NCBI GenBank assembly: GCA_007122455.1
Contig: SKTU01000095.1
Coordinates: forward strand, 1 to 46,070
Length of the DNA stretch: 46,070 bases
Reading direction: 5' to 3'
DNA from: Haloarculaceae archaeon
GTDB taxonomy: Archaea; Halobacteriota; Halobacteria; Halobacteriales; Haloarculaceae
In this document: positions 26,125-33,122 of the stretch, in pieces
Layout of the letters: each line of letters opens with the position of its first letter
Numbering within the stretch: position 1 is the stretch's first letter
Position numbers and translations under genes: made by a program
Notes under the pieces: generated by a model
What the model saw: the letters and a program-made list of their open reading frames with translations, nothing else
Database searches by the model: none
Told to the model about the DNA's origin: nothing

Positions 26125-26718
26125 ATGAACGAATTCGATGCCCAGGAGCTCGACCCCGACGAGAACGCGCGAATCATCAAGAGCGTCGTCACCCCACGTC
26201 CCATCGCGTGGATCAGCACCGTCGACGAACACGGCAGCGAGAACCTCGCCCCGTTCAGTTCGTACAACTACGTCGGATCGGGTCAGCCCGTGGTCGTCTT
26301 CAACTCGCCGAGCGAAGCGTCCGGGCGGATGAAGGATACCGCTCGAAACGCGCTGGAGACTGAGGAGTTCGCGGTGAACGTCGTCACCGAACGGCTCATC
26401 GCCGAGATGGATCGGACGTCCGCGAGCCTCCCCGCGGGGGAAAGCGAGTTCGAGTACGCCGACGTCGAGCGAGCCGACTGCCGGAAGATCGCGCCGCCGC
26501 GGGTGGCCGACGCCGTCGTCACGATGGAGTGTACGCTGTACGACGCGATCGAGGTGTACGAGAAGCTGATGATTCTCGGCGACGTCCAGCACTACCACGT
26601 CTCCGACGACGTGTTGACCGACGGGAAGGTCGAATCGCGAAAGGTCGACACCGTCGGCCGGCTGGGTGGGCCGTACTACACCGTCGGCGATCCGATCGAG
26701 TTCGAACGGCAGTTCTGA
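26125..26718 (+). CDS. flavin reductase-like / FMN-binding split barrel protein
   Basis: 197 residues of the flavin reductase-like domain family (FMN-binding split barrel). Seen: VTPRPIAWISTVDEHGSENLAPFSSYN split as the typical N-terminal FMN-binding strands, and FAVNVVTERL. Family members reduce flavin with NAD(P)H, or act as flavoproteins of unknown substrate. A TATA-like cttaagc (26090-26096) lies about 30 bases before ATG 26125, supporting this start over an earlier in-frame codon. Confidence 0.82.
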   Translation: MNEFDAQELDPDENARIIKSVVTPRPIAWISTVDEHGSENLAPFSSYNYVGSGQPVVVFNSPSEASGRMKDTARNALETEEFAVNVVTERLIAEMDRTSASLPAGESEFEYADVERADCRKIAPPRVADAVVTMECTLYDAIEVYEKLMILGDVQHYHVSDDVLTDGKVESRKVDTVGRLGGPYYTVGDPIEFERQF

Positions 26719-26782
26719 TCGATTCTCGCGTCGGGATCACGGTTCTGACCGTTTCCGTCGCCCGCCGTTGATTTGAGCTACT

Positions 26783-26810
26783 CACCGCTAAAGCGGTGGG
26801 TTTTCTCCTG
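26783..26810. repeat. isolated hairpin with T-tract: terminator or IS200/IS605-type end relic
   Basis: CACCGCT (26783-26789) and AGCGGTG (26792-26798) form a perfect 7-base-pair hairpin with a 2-base loop, followed by GGTTTTCTCC. It stands 65 bases after the flavin reductase gene. It may be a transcription terminator. From memory, similar hairpin-plus-TTTTCTCC sequences are found at the right ends of haloarchaeal IS200/IS605 elements and their non-coding derivatives (PATEs). No transposase gene is next to it, so it would be a solo relic. Confidence 0.5.
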
Positions 26811-26881
26811 TATTTCGTATAAAACGGGACGCGACCCGGAGCGTCACCGCCACTTATAGTTGTCATCCGCCAAGCGTACGT

Positions 26882-27313
26882 ATGGTTCCCTCACACGTGC
26901 TCGTTCCGCTGGACGGGTCACCGCTGGCGAGTGCAGCGTTGGAACACGCGCTCGCGGCCTTCGACTGTCGGGTGACGGTGCTGAACGTCGTCACGCCGCT
27001 CGACGCCGCGATGAGCGAAGGGGGGCTGCTGGAACCGGGAGACGACCGGCTGACGGCTGCGCGCGATCGAGGCGACCGACTGATCGAGGACGCGGTAGCT
27101 CGGGCGGACGAGTACGATCGGACGATCGAAACGGCCGTCGAGACGGGCGATTCCGCGGAGACGATCCTCGCGTACGTCGAGAACAACGACGTCGATCACG
27201 TCGTCATGGGCGGGCACGGCGGCAAGCAGGGTCGGATCTCCCGGCGGCTGCTCGGAACCGTCGCGACGGCGGTCGTCGCCGAGGCGCCCGTAGCTGTCAC
27301 CGTCGTCCGGTAG
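26882..27313 (+). CDS. universal stress protein, UspA family
   Basis: 143 residues, one Usp domain. ATP-binding motif G-x2-G-x9-G-T/S is visible in MGGHGGKQGRISRRLLGTVA at the C-terminus, so it is likely the ATP-binding type. It starts VPSHVLVPLDGSPLAS, the usual first strand. TATA-like cacttatag (26852-26860) lies 26 bases before the ATG. It converges with the PiT-type gene with a single base between the stop codons, and may be functionally linked to that transporter, as Usp proteins often neighbour permeases in haloarchaea. Confidence 0.92.
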   Translation: MVPSHVLVPLDGSPLASAALEHALAAFDCRVTVLNVVTPLDAAMSEGGLLEPGDDRLTAARDRGDRLIEDAVARADEYDRTIETAVETGDSAETILAYVENNDVDHVVMGGHGGKQGRISRRLLGTVATAVVAEAPVAVTVVR

Positions 27314-27314
27314 A

Positions 27315-28517
27315 TCACTGAATCCCAAACACGGCCGAGAGCAGCCGGTAGAGTCCGAACCCGATTCCGATCGACGTCCCGAGCGTGAGCAGCCAAAACC
27401 CGATCGTCATGCCGATCTTCCGCCGGGAGATCCCTGCCGTTCCCGCGGCGAGCCCGCCGCCGATCACGCCGGAGATGATGATGTTGTTGAACGAGATCGG
27501 AATCCCGAGCGCGATGGCGATCTGAGCGATGACGAACCCCGGTACGAGTGCCGCGATCGAGCGACGGACGCCGAGCTGTGCGTACTCCTGTGAGGTCGCC
27601 TGCAGGAGGCGTGGAGCGCCCATCCACGCTCCCGCGAGAATGCCGGTCGCTCCCACCCCGAGCAGGGCGATCCCGGGGAGCCCGAGTTCGACGCCGTAGA
27701 GGTTCTCGAGCGGCCCGGTCGCCAGTCCGACCTGACTTCCGCCGCTGGAGAACGCGACGACGCTGCCGAGAACGAGCAAGAACGTCCGGATACCCTTTTC
27801 GACCGACGCCTGCGTCCGGCGTCGGATAACGCGAAACGCGACGCCCGCGAACAGCAGGCTGACGAGCACCGCGACGAGTTCGACCCCGAGCACGGAGGGG
27901 CCACCGACGACCCGCGCCACCGCCTCCGCGACGGAGCCCTGTGCGCGATCCGGATGCGGGATCACGCCGAGGCGGACGTTCGCGAGGATCCCGGCCACCA
28001 CCGCGGCGAGCAGCGGGATCGTCACCGTCTCGGGCACGTCGTCACGACGGAGCAACGTCGCGGTGAGGAAGGCCAGCCCGCCCGACGTCGGCGGAACGAG
28101 CAGCCAGAACGTCCCGATCCGTCGGTACGTCTCGAAGGCGGGATCCCCACCGAGGGAGAGTCCGACGCCGACCATCGCGCCGGTCGTCGCGAACGCCGCG
28201 GGGACGGGATAGCCGCTGTATACACCGAAGGCCATGAACGACGCAGCCACCAGCAGTCCCGTCGTCGCCGCGAGCGGCGTGATCGCAACGCCGTTGATCA
28301 GATCCGCACCGACGGTCTCGGAGATGGCACCACCCTGAGCTATCGCGCCGGCGGCTGCGAGGATGCCGACGAGGAACGCCGCGCGCATCGTCGAAACGGC
28401 GTTGGCACCGATTGCGGGTGCGAACGGCGGCGAGTTGCTGTTCGCGCCCAGCGACCACGCCATGAACAGACAGCTCGCAGTCGCAAAGATCACGAGAGTC
28501 CAGAAAACGACGACCAT
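27315..28517 (-). CDS. inorganic phosphate transporter, PiT family, divergent
   Basis: 400 residues with about 10-11 hydrophobic segments. PiT proteins import phosphate, or metal-phosphate, with a cation. The two signature repeats are present in modified form: GANSNSPPFAPAIGAN near residues 24-39 in place of the canonical GANDVANA, and SFNNIIISGVIGGGLA in the C-terminal half. The variant is typical of a second haloarchaeal PiT group, whose substrate may differ. The start is ATG 28517. It converges with the UspA gene. Confidence 0.85.
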   Translation of the reverse strand: MVVVFWTLVIFATASCLFMAWSLGANSNSPPFAPAIGANAVSTMRAAFLVGILAAAGAIAQGGAISETVGADLINGVAITPLAATTGLLVAASFMAFGVYSGYPVPAAFATTGAMVGVGLSLGGDPAFETYRRIGTFWLLVPPTSGGLAFLTATLLRRDDVPETVTIPLLAAVVAGILANVRLGVIPHPDRAQGSVAEAVARVVGGPSVLGVELVAVLVSLLFAGVAFRVIRRRTQASVEKGIRTFLLVLGSVVAFSSGGSQVGLATGPLENLYGVELGLPGIALLGVGATGILAGAWMGAPRLLQATSQEYAQLGVRRSIAALVPGFVIAQIAIALGIPISFNNIIISGVIGGGLAAGTAGISRRKIGMTIGFWLLTLGTSIGIGFGLYRLLSAVFGIQ

Positions 28518-28650
28518 GGCGGTGGCTTCGTCGGCTAGCTATAGAAGTACTGGGCTAGTGATGCTGAATCCGTCGGGTACGTCGAACGCTTCGACAGGCG
28601 TGTTCAAATCGTGTCGGGAGACTTTTCACTGCTCACTTCGTTCGCAGGAA

Positions 28651-28787
28651 AAGTCCGCCCTCCCCGATTTGAACGGAGGAAGACGATCGGCCTCGCTCCG
28701 CTCGGCCGCTGCGACTTCCGAGCCCTCGTTCGCTTCGCTCACGAGGACGGGGGACAAGCCGATTCACGGTCAACCACGAGTCGGCTT
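28651..28787 (-). pseudogene. broken partial copy of the tRNA-Tyr 3' part, integration scar
   Basis: The 26 bases at 28651-28676 are identical to 28794-28819, which cover the acceptor and T arm of the tRNA-Tyr gene plus two flanking bases. The copy is interrupted after the T-arm bases gaacgg by about 70 bases flanked by acgg on both sides, resumes at 28747-28763 with bases identical to the variable region and the 3' side of the anticodon stem, and ends in a 7-base-pair stem (28756-28762 with 28781-28787) carrying an 18-base loop instead of a 7-base anticodon loop. There is no 5' half, so it cannot be a functional tRNA. Confidence 0.65.
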
Positions 28788-28796
28788 GAAATGAAG

Positions 28797-28870
28797 TCCG
28801 CCCTCCCCGATTTGAACGGGGGACAAGCCGATCTACAGTCGGCTGCTCTACCAGTCTGAGCTAAGGGCGG
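28797..28870 (-). tRNA. tRNA-Tyr (anticodon GTA)
   Basis: Read on the minus strand from 28870, all parts of a tRNA fold. The acceptor stem CCGCCCT pairs with AGGGCGG, with discriminator A at 28797. The D arm is GCTC/GAGC. The anticodon stem GCCGA/TCGGC carries loop CTGTAGA with anticodon GTA. The T arm is CCCCG-TTCAAAT-CGGGG. No intron is seen, and CCA is not encoded. A TATA-like ttaag on the minus strand (28898-28902) lies about 28 bases upstream. Confidence 0.95.
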
Positions 28871-28997
28871 GCGTGGTAGAAACGAGACGATTGCCGGACT
28901 TAACGGTTACCATCCATCGATGTCGGTCGGTCGACGGACAGCTGTCAGACAGCGCGGGAAGATTGAAATACCGTCCCACTCAATGCTCACGCGAGCG

Positions 28998-29549
28998 ATG
29001 AGCAAGATCACGTTCCGGGCGGACGACGACCTCGTCAGACAGCTCGAGGAGTTCGACGCTTCGAAGAGCGAAGTCATGCGCGAGGCGCTCCGGGCGTATC
29101 TCGACTCACACGACGAATTCGGTGTAAACGCGACGCAGACGCCCCAGGACCGCTCCATGGCGGACGACGACTCGCTGGACGCGATGATCGCAGAGCGCGT
29201 GGACGCGATGATCGCCGAACGACTCGACGCCGCGATCCCATCCGGGCGCCCCCAGGACGTGAACGTAAACATCACGCTTGATGGCGATTCCGGGGTCGTG
29301 TCTAACGACGCGGAGGGTGACCGTAAGACGTCGGCGCCGACGCGTGAAAACGCGTCCGACGAGGAGGGGGACGCGTGTAAACAGTGCGGCGAAACCCTCG
29401 CGCCCGATGCCGTTTACTGCGCCAATTGCGGGGAGAAGGCGAGCCATCGGGTCTTCTGTGACTGCGGCGACGAGCTCCGATCCGACTGGGGATTCTGCCC
29501 GAGCTGCGGTCGTCGAACCCCCGCTGCGGACGTTCTACGGGATCCGTAA
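28998..29549 (+). CDS. cdrL: ribbon-helix-helix regulator with double zinc ribbon, CdrL-like
   Basis: 183 residues. Residues 2-38 are a ribbon-helix-helix DNA-binding domain (SKITFRADDDLVRQLEEF). Next is a low-complexity acidic linker with a tandem octapeptide DAMIAERV/DAMIAERL (61-76), probably helical and perhaps for oligomerisation. The C-terminus has two zinc ribbons: Cys127/130/141/144 and Cys154/156/167/170. It precedes cdrS-ftsZ2, as CdrL does in other haloarchaea, where it controls that operon. TATA-like gaaata (28966-28971) is 29 bases before ATG 28998; ATG 28983 is an alternative. The name rests on synteny and the RHH domain. Confidence 0.75.
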   Translation: MSKITFRADDDLVRQLEEFDASKSEVMREALRAYLDSHDEFGVNATQTPQDRSMADDDSLDAMIAERVDAMIAERLDAAIPSGRPQDVNVNITLDGDSGVVSNDAEGDRKTSAPTRENASDEEGDACKQCGETLAPDAVYCANCGEKASHRVFCDCGDELRSDWGFCPSCGRRTPAADVLRDP

Positions 29550-29581
29550 ACGTCGAAATCGGGTGGTAGGGTCGCGTTTAC
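29546..29581. promoter_or_regulatory. inverted repeat GTAAACG/CGTTTAC upstream of the cdrS promoter
   Basis: GTAAACG at 29546-29552, overlapping the cdrL stop codon, is mirrored by CGTTTAC at 29575-29581. The spacer is 22 bases. It lies about 40 bases upstream of the proposed cdrS TATA box (29619-29624), a place for an activator or for a second regulator site. A further GTAAACG occurs at 29719-29725. Confidence 0.4.
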
Positions 29582-29616
29582 GTCGTTATTACGGTATTGT
29601 CTTACGAACACCCTAA

Positions 29617-29669
29617 GGTTTAAGTAATCTGCTTCTGTGGATACGTCTGCGTAAGACGGCACGTCTTAC
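29617..29669 (+). promoter_or_regulatory. cdrS-ftsZ2 promoter with 19-base palindromic operator at the start site
   Basis: TATA-like gtttaag (29618-29624) predicts transcription starting near 29650. GTAAGACG (29651-29658), a 3-base spacer, and CGTCTTAC (29662-29669) make a perfect palindrome exactly at that start, where a bound RHH protein would block RNA polymerase. Half-sites recur at 29323-29330, 29599-29606 (with one change at the edge) and 29750-29757. The resulting leader of about 130 bases before ATG 29783 is unusually long for this mostly leaderless genome; a GGGG at 29770-29773 could act as ribosome-binding site. Confidence 0.55.
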
Positions 29670-29782
29670 ACCGGGGCGATATCTCCGTGAGGAGGTCGCT
29701 ACGGCGTGATTTCCCGGTGTAAACGGAATCGCGGATGCGTGTGCAACGTCGTCTTACTCACAGACAAAAGGGGAATATACAA

Positions 29783-29959
29783 ATGGAGCGTGTGACACTA
29801 CGGATTCCGAAGCAGCAGATCGAAGAGGTCGAGCGCATGGTCGATACGGGTGAGTTCCCGAACCGGAGCGAAGCGATTCGCTCCGCCGTGCGCGAGATGT
29901 TGAACGAACACGACGGCGAGGCCGCCGGCGACCGCAACCGTCCGTGGGCGAAGGTGTAA
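29783..29959 (+). CDS. cdrS: CdrS, ribbon-helix-helix cell division regulator
   Basis: 58 residues consisting almost only of a ribbon-helix-helix fold: strand [11 protein letters not shown], helix [11 protein letters not shown], then [16 protein letters not shown]. CdrS is the short transcription regulator co-transcribed with ftsZ2 in haloarchaea and required for normal cell division. The gene is 4 bases before ftsZ2, in the conserved order. ATG 29783 was chosen over an upstream in-frame codon because the RHH strand begins directly after it. The basic C-terminal tail RNRPWAKV may add DNA or protein contacts. Confidence 0.9.
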   Translation: MERVTLRIPKQQIEEVERMVDTGEFPNRSEAIRSAVREMLNEHDGEAAGDRNRPWAKV

Positions 29960-29963
29960 GACG

Positions 29964-31145
29964 ATGCAGGATATCGTCAACTCCGCCCTCGAGAACGCAG
30001 AGAAGGAAAAGCGGAACGCCGACGCGACGTCCAGTGACGACGAGTTCGGCGACCCCCGAATCGTCATCGTCGGCTGCGGCGGCGCCGGTAACAACACCGT
30101 CAACAGGCTGTACAACATCGGTGTCGACGGCGCCGACACGGTCGCGATCAACACCGACAAACAGCACCTGAAGATGGTCGAGGCCGACACGAAGATCCTC
30201 GTCGGCAAGTCGCTCACGCAGGGTCTCGGCGCCGGCGGCGACCCGTCGATGGGTGAGCGTGCCACCGAGATGGCACAGGGTACTATAAAGGAAGTTCTCG
30301 GCGACGCGGATCTCGTCTTCGTTACGGCCGGGATGGGTGGCGGTACCGGTACCGGCGCCGCTCCCGTCGTCTCGAAGATCGCCAAGGAGCAGGGCGCCAT
30401 CGTCGTGGGCATGGTCTCGACGCCGTTCAACGTCGAGCGCGCCCGGACGGTGAAGGCCGAGGAGGGGCTCGAGAAGCTCCGGAACGAGGCGGACTCGATA
30501 ATCGTTCTCGACAACAACCGCCTGCTCGACTACGTCCCGAACCTGCCGATCGGCAAGGCGTTCTCGGTGATGGATCAGATCATCGCCGAGACCGTCAAGG
30601 GGATCTCCGAGACGATCACCCAGCCGTCGCTCATCAACCTCGACTACGCCGACATGACCTCGATCATGAACCAGGGCGGCGTCGCGGTAATGTTGGTCGG
30701 GGAAACACAGGACAAGAACAAGACGAAGGAGGTCGTCAACGACGCGATGAACCACCCGCTTCTCGACGTCGACTACCGCGGTGCGTCGGGTGGATTGGTC
30801 CACATCACCGGCGGCCCCGACCTCACGCTGAAGGAGGCCGAGGGGATCGCCCAGAACATCACCGAGCGACTCGAAGCTTCGGCGAACGTCATCTGGGGCG
30901 CCCGGATTCAGGACGAGTACAAGGGTAAGGTCCGTGTGATGGCGATCATGACCGGCGTCCAGTCGGCCCAGATCCTCGGTCCGACGACCCAAAAGCAGGC
31001 CGACGCCTCCCGTGCGGCCATCGAGGGCGACGAGTTCGAGCGCTCCGCGCCGAAATCCAACTCGAGCGCGGAGTTCGGCGTCGGCCAGCCGGACGGTGGC
31101 GAGCCGGAACTCGAGCAGAACAACGGATTAGACGTTATCAGATAG
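29964..31145 (+). CDS. ftsZ2: cell division protein FtsZ2
   Basis: 393 residues, a tubulin-superfamily GTPase that polymerises at mid-cell and drives constriction. N-terminal GCGGAGNN is at 37-44, the tubulin signature [10 protein letters not shown] at 125-134, and the T7 loop NLDYAD at 225-230, so it should bind and hydrolyse GTP. The adjoining cdrS marks it as FtsZ2 rather than FtsZ1. A charged N-terminal extension (1-30) and an acidic C-terminal tail (about 355-393) flank the core. It lies 4 bases after cdrS, so is co-transcribed. Confidence 0.95.
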   Translation: MQDIVNSALENAEKEKRNADATSSDDEFGDPRIVIVGCGGAGNNTVNRLYNIGVDGADTVAINTDKQHLKMVEADTKILVGKSLTQGLGAGGDPSMGERATEMAQGTIKEVLGDADLVFVTAGMGGGTGTGAAPVVSKIAKEQGAIVVGMVSTPFNVERARTVKAEEGLEKLRNEADSIIVLDNNRLLDYVPNLPIGKAFSVMDQIIAETVKGISETITQPSLINLDYADMTSIMNQGGVAVMLVGETQDKNKTKEVVNDAMNHPLLDVDYRGASGGLVHITGGPDLTLKEAEGIAQNITERLEASANVIWGARIQDEYKGKVRVMAIMTGVQSAQILGPTTQKQADASRAAIEGDEFERSAPKSNSSAEFGVGQPDGGEPELEQNNGLDVIR

Positions 31146-31159
31146 GTCCGAAATACGAT

Positions 31160-31171
31160 CATTTATTTTTC
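31160..31171 (+). terminator. T-rich terminator candidate after ftsZ2
   Basis: The run catttattttt (31160-31170) lies 15-25 bases after the ftsZ2 stop in an otherwise GC-rich sequence. Archaeal RNA polymerase terminates at T-tracts on the coding strand without needing a hairpin, so this probably ends the cdrS-ftsZ2 message. Confidence 0.5.
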
Positions 31172-31200
31172 GTGGACTAGAACCGAATATCGGTAGATAC

Positions 31201-31220
31201 ATCAGGTAAATTTATCTGAT
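31201..31220. repeat. 20-base near-perfect palindrome between ftsZ2 and ncsA
   Basis: The arms ATCAG and CTGAT surround the self-complementary core TAAATTTA; only one base pair (positions 31206 and 31215) breaks the symmetry. It sits in the convergent spacer of ftsZ2 and ncsA (31146-31290), which is markedly AT-rich. It could be a bidirectional terminator or a protein-binding site. It does not resemble the cdrS operator. Confidence 0.5.
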
Positions 31221-31290
31221 ATATTGTCCGTAAAACGCCGTGTATGACGCTCGGCTGACGGTGGTTACTCTCCGACGACGATTCCGTGAA

Positions 31291-32268
31291 CTACCGGCTC
31301 GGTAGCTCGCCGCCGACGGCGTCGACGAGTTCGCACTTCCGACAGAGCCCGCCGGTCGTCGGCGCACCGCAGCGTTCACAGTCGGTCATCTCGGCTCCGT
31401 CCCCGCGATACGCTTCGGCGGCCAGCCGGGCCAGTTCCTCGTAGCCCGCCATGATCGAGTGGCGCGTTCCCGGATGACCGTCCTCGAGTTCGTGGAGATG
31501 CGCCTGAATCTCTCCGCGGTACGCCTCGCTGGCGTGGGGACACTCGGCCATGTGGGTCGGGAGTTCGCGGACGTGTGCGTAGAGGGCGACCTCCTTTTCG
31601 GGGACGTCACGAAGCGGCTTCGCCCGGGGGACGAACGGGTCGTCGTCGATCTCCCGGCTCTCGAAGCTCCCGAGGGAGGCGTCGAAATGTCTGGCGATCT
31701 GGGTGACGTCGCCCGACAGCAGGTTCATCATCGCCGTCTGGGCCTCGTCGTCGAGGTTGTGGCCGGTCAGCAGCTTGTCAGCGCCGTACTGCTCGGCGTA
31801 CCGGGAGAGCGCGTCTCGACGGAAGACTCCGCAGTACGCACACGGGGCCATCCCCAGCGGATCCTCCGCTGCGACGTCGTCCATCTCGAGGCCGTACTCC
31901 TCGGCGTAGGAGACGACCTCGTGATCGATCCCGAGGTCGTCTGTCAGCTCGAGACAGGCAGCCAGCGACGCGTCGCGGTAGCCGTCGATCCCCTCGTGGA
32001 TCGTGAGCGCGACGAGCTCGATCCGCGGATCCTCCGCGAACGTCTCGTGGAGGATCTGCGTGAGGACGACGCTGTCCTTCCCGCCCGAGAGGCCGACGAG
32101 CCACGTCTCGGGCTCTTCCGGCGTCGCACGCTCCGACAGCAACCCGTCCTCGCGGATGCGCTTTCGGACCCGCGACTCGACGGATCGTCGGAAGTGCGTC
32201 TCACAGAGGTGGACGCCCGAGTATGCGGCGTGGGTGATCGCGGGTTCGCTGCAGCTGTCGCACTCCAT
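31291..32268 (-). CDS. ncsA: tRNA 2-thiolation enzyme NcsA (TtuA/Ncs6 family)
   Basis: 325 residues. The enzyme adenylates U34 of tRNAs and, with a SAMP ubiquitin-like sulfur carrier, inserts sulfur to form 2-thiouridine. Seen: N-terminal zinc site C3/C6/C22/H25, PP-loop SGGKDS at 61-66, the [4Fe-4S]-binding cysteines C143, C146 and C243, and a C-terminal zinc ribbon CERCGAP...CRKC. Every expected site is intact. The next-door position to ftsZ2 matches Haloferax gene order as I recall it. It converges with ftsZ2. Confidence 0.92.
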   Translation of the reverse strand: MECDSCSEPAITHAAYSGVHLCETHFRRSVESRVRKRIREDGLLSERATPEEPETWLVGLSGGKDSVVLTQILHETFAEDPRIELVALTIHEGIDGYRDASLAACLELTDDLGIDHEVVSYAEEYGLEMDDVAAEDPLGMAPCAYCGVFRRDALSRYAEQYGADKLLTGHNLDDEAQTAMMNLLSGDVTQIARHFDASLGSFESREIDDDPFVPRAKPLRDVPEKEVALYAHVRELPTHMAECPHASEAYRGEIQAHLHELEDGHPGTRHSIMAGYEELARLAAEAYRGDGAEMTDCERCGAPTTGGLCRKCELVDAVGGELPSR

Positions 32269-32362
32269 CGTGGCCCGATAGCGGCGGTGGCGGGATACGG
32301 GTTTCGGCTCGCCGACGCCCCGACGAGCAAGCGTTTTTGGCGTCGACTGAGTACCGGGTACA

Positions 32363-33013
32363 ATGAGTTTCAGCCGCGAGGAAGCCGTCGCCCGCCTCCG
32401 GGAGATCGTCGAGACGGTCGAGACCGACTCGATGCCGGTTCCCGTTCGGGAGGTGTGGGTCTACGGCGACGCCGTCCTCGGTCTCGATCCGGTCGAGCGG
32501 CTCGACGTCTACTTGACGAAGGATCTCCTGTTCAAGGACGCCCCCGAGCGCGAGGCGGAGTTCGAAGAGCGACTCGGCGTTCGTGGCGTCGGGAAAACCG
32601 TCGCCGCCGACTGGGCTGGGGCCAACCCGGAGTTTGTCCGAGCGAACACGAACGGCCACGTCGCTCCCGAGAAATGTCTGGCGGCACAGCTGCTCGAGGA
32701 CGACGAACCGATCCACCTCGAAGTCTGCAACACCGGGTTCGAAAACAACGTCACCCAGCGGCTGAAGGGGGCCCGCGCTCGGGACGACTACACGCAGTTG
32801 CTCGATCCACGGGCGGCCTGTCTGTGGATCGACGGACGGACGAGCGAGGAGGCGTTCCGAAAACTCGCCGACGGCGAGTTCGTCTTTCCGACCCTGTCTG
32901 ACGCCCTCGAGATGCTCGGGATGGAGCCGTCGGAAGCCGAGCGAGCGGCCGAACGCTTGCGAAGCTATCGGGACGGCAGGGAGGGCGTGACCGTTCGAGG
33001 CGACGTCGTGTGA
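32363..33013 (+). CDS. conserved haloarchaeal protein of unknown function
   Basis: 216 residues, acidic and soluble, without signal peptide or membrane segment. I do not recognise the family. The stretch VREVWVYGDAVLGLDPVERLDVYLTKDLL has some look of a nucleotidyltransferase G-x-D segment, but the GS..DxD motif is incomplete, so no function is proposed. Another conserved-looking stretch is HLEVCNTGFENNVTQRLKGA. It is divergent from ncsA across 94 bases; a T-rich element (cgttttt, 32331-32337) about 28 bases before the ATG may be its TATA box. Confidence 0.75.
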   Translation: MSFSREEAVARLREIVETVETDSMPVPVREVWVYGDAVLGLDPVERLDVYLTKDLLFKDAPEREAEFEERLGVRGVGKTVAADWAGANPEFVRANTNGHVAPEKCLAAQLLEDDEPIHLEVCNTGFENNVTQRLKGARARDDYTQLLDPRAACLWIDGRTSEEAFRKLADGEFVFPTLSDALEMLGMEPSEAERAAERLRSYRDGREGVTVRGDVV

Positions 33014-33017
33014 ACTA

Positions 33018-33075
33018 CCCTGCCTACTCGCCGCCTTCGGCGGCTCCTTGAGGCAGGGGGCTTAGCGCCTGCAAT
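33018..33075. repeat. nested hairpin, possible terminator or solo IS200/IS605-type end
   Basis: An outer 8-base-pair stem (CCCTGCCT 33018-33025 with AGGCAGGG 33051-33058) encloses an inner 6-base-pair stem (GCCGCC 33030-33035 with GGCGGC 33039-33044, loop TTC), followed by ggcttagcgcctgcaa. It begins 5 bases after the stop of the unknown gene and ends before the MinD promoter. It resembles the structured ends of haloarchaeal IS200/IS605 elements and PATE repeats, but no transposase is near. A terminator role is equally possible. Confidence 0.5.
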
Positions 33076-33122
33076 CAGCTAACTCCCAATTTTTAACTGC
33101 GTTGACGAATCAGCGAACCCAC

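Noticed and set aside
31459-32901. Open frame of 480 codons on the plus strand over ncsA and the next gene
   Set aside because: It is antisense to ncsA, which has all its catalytic sites, and its C-terminal part is out of frame with the unknown gene; no family motif.
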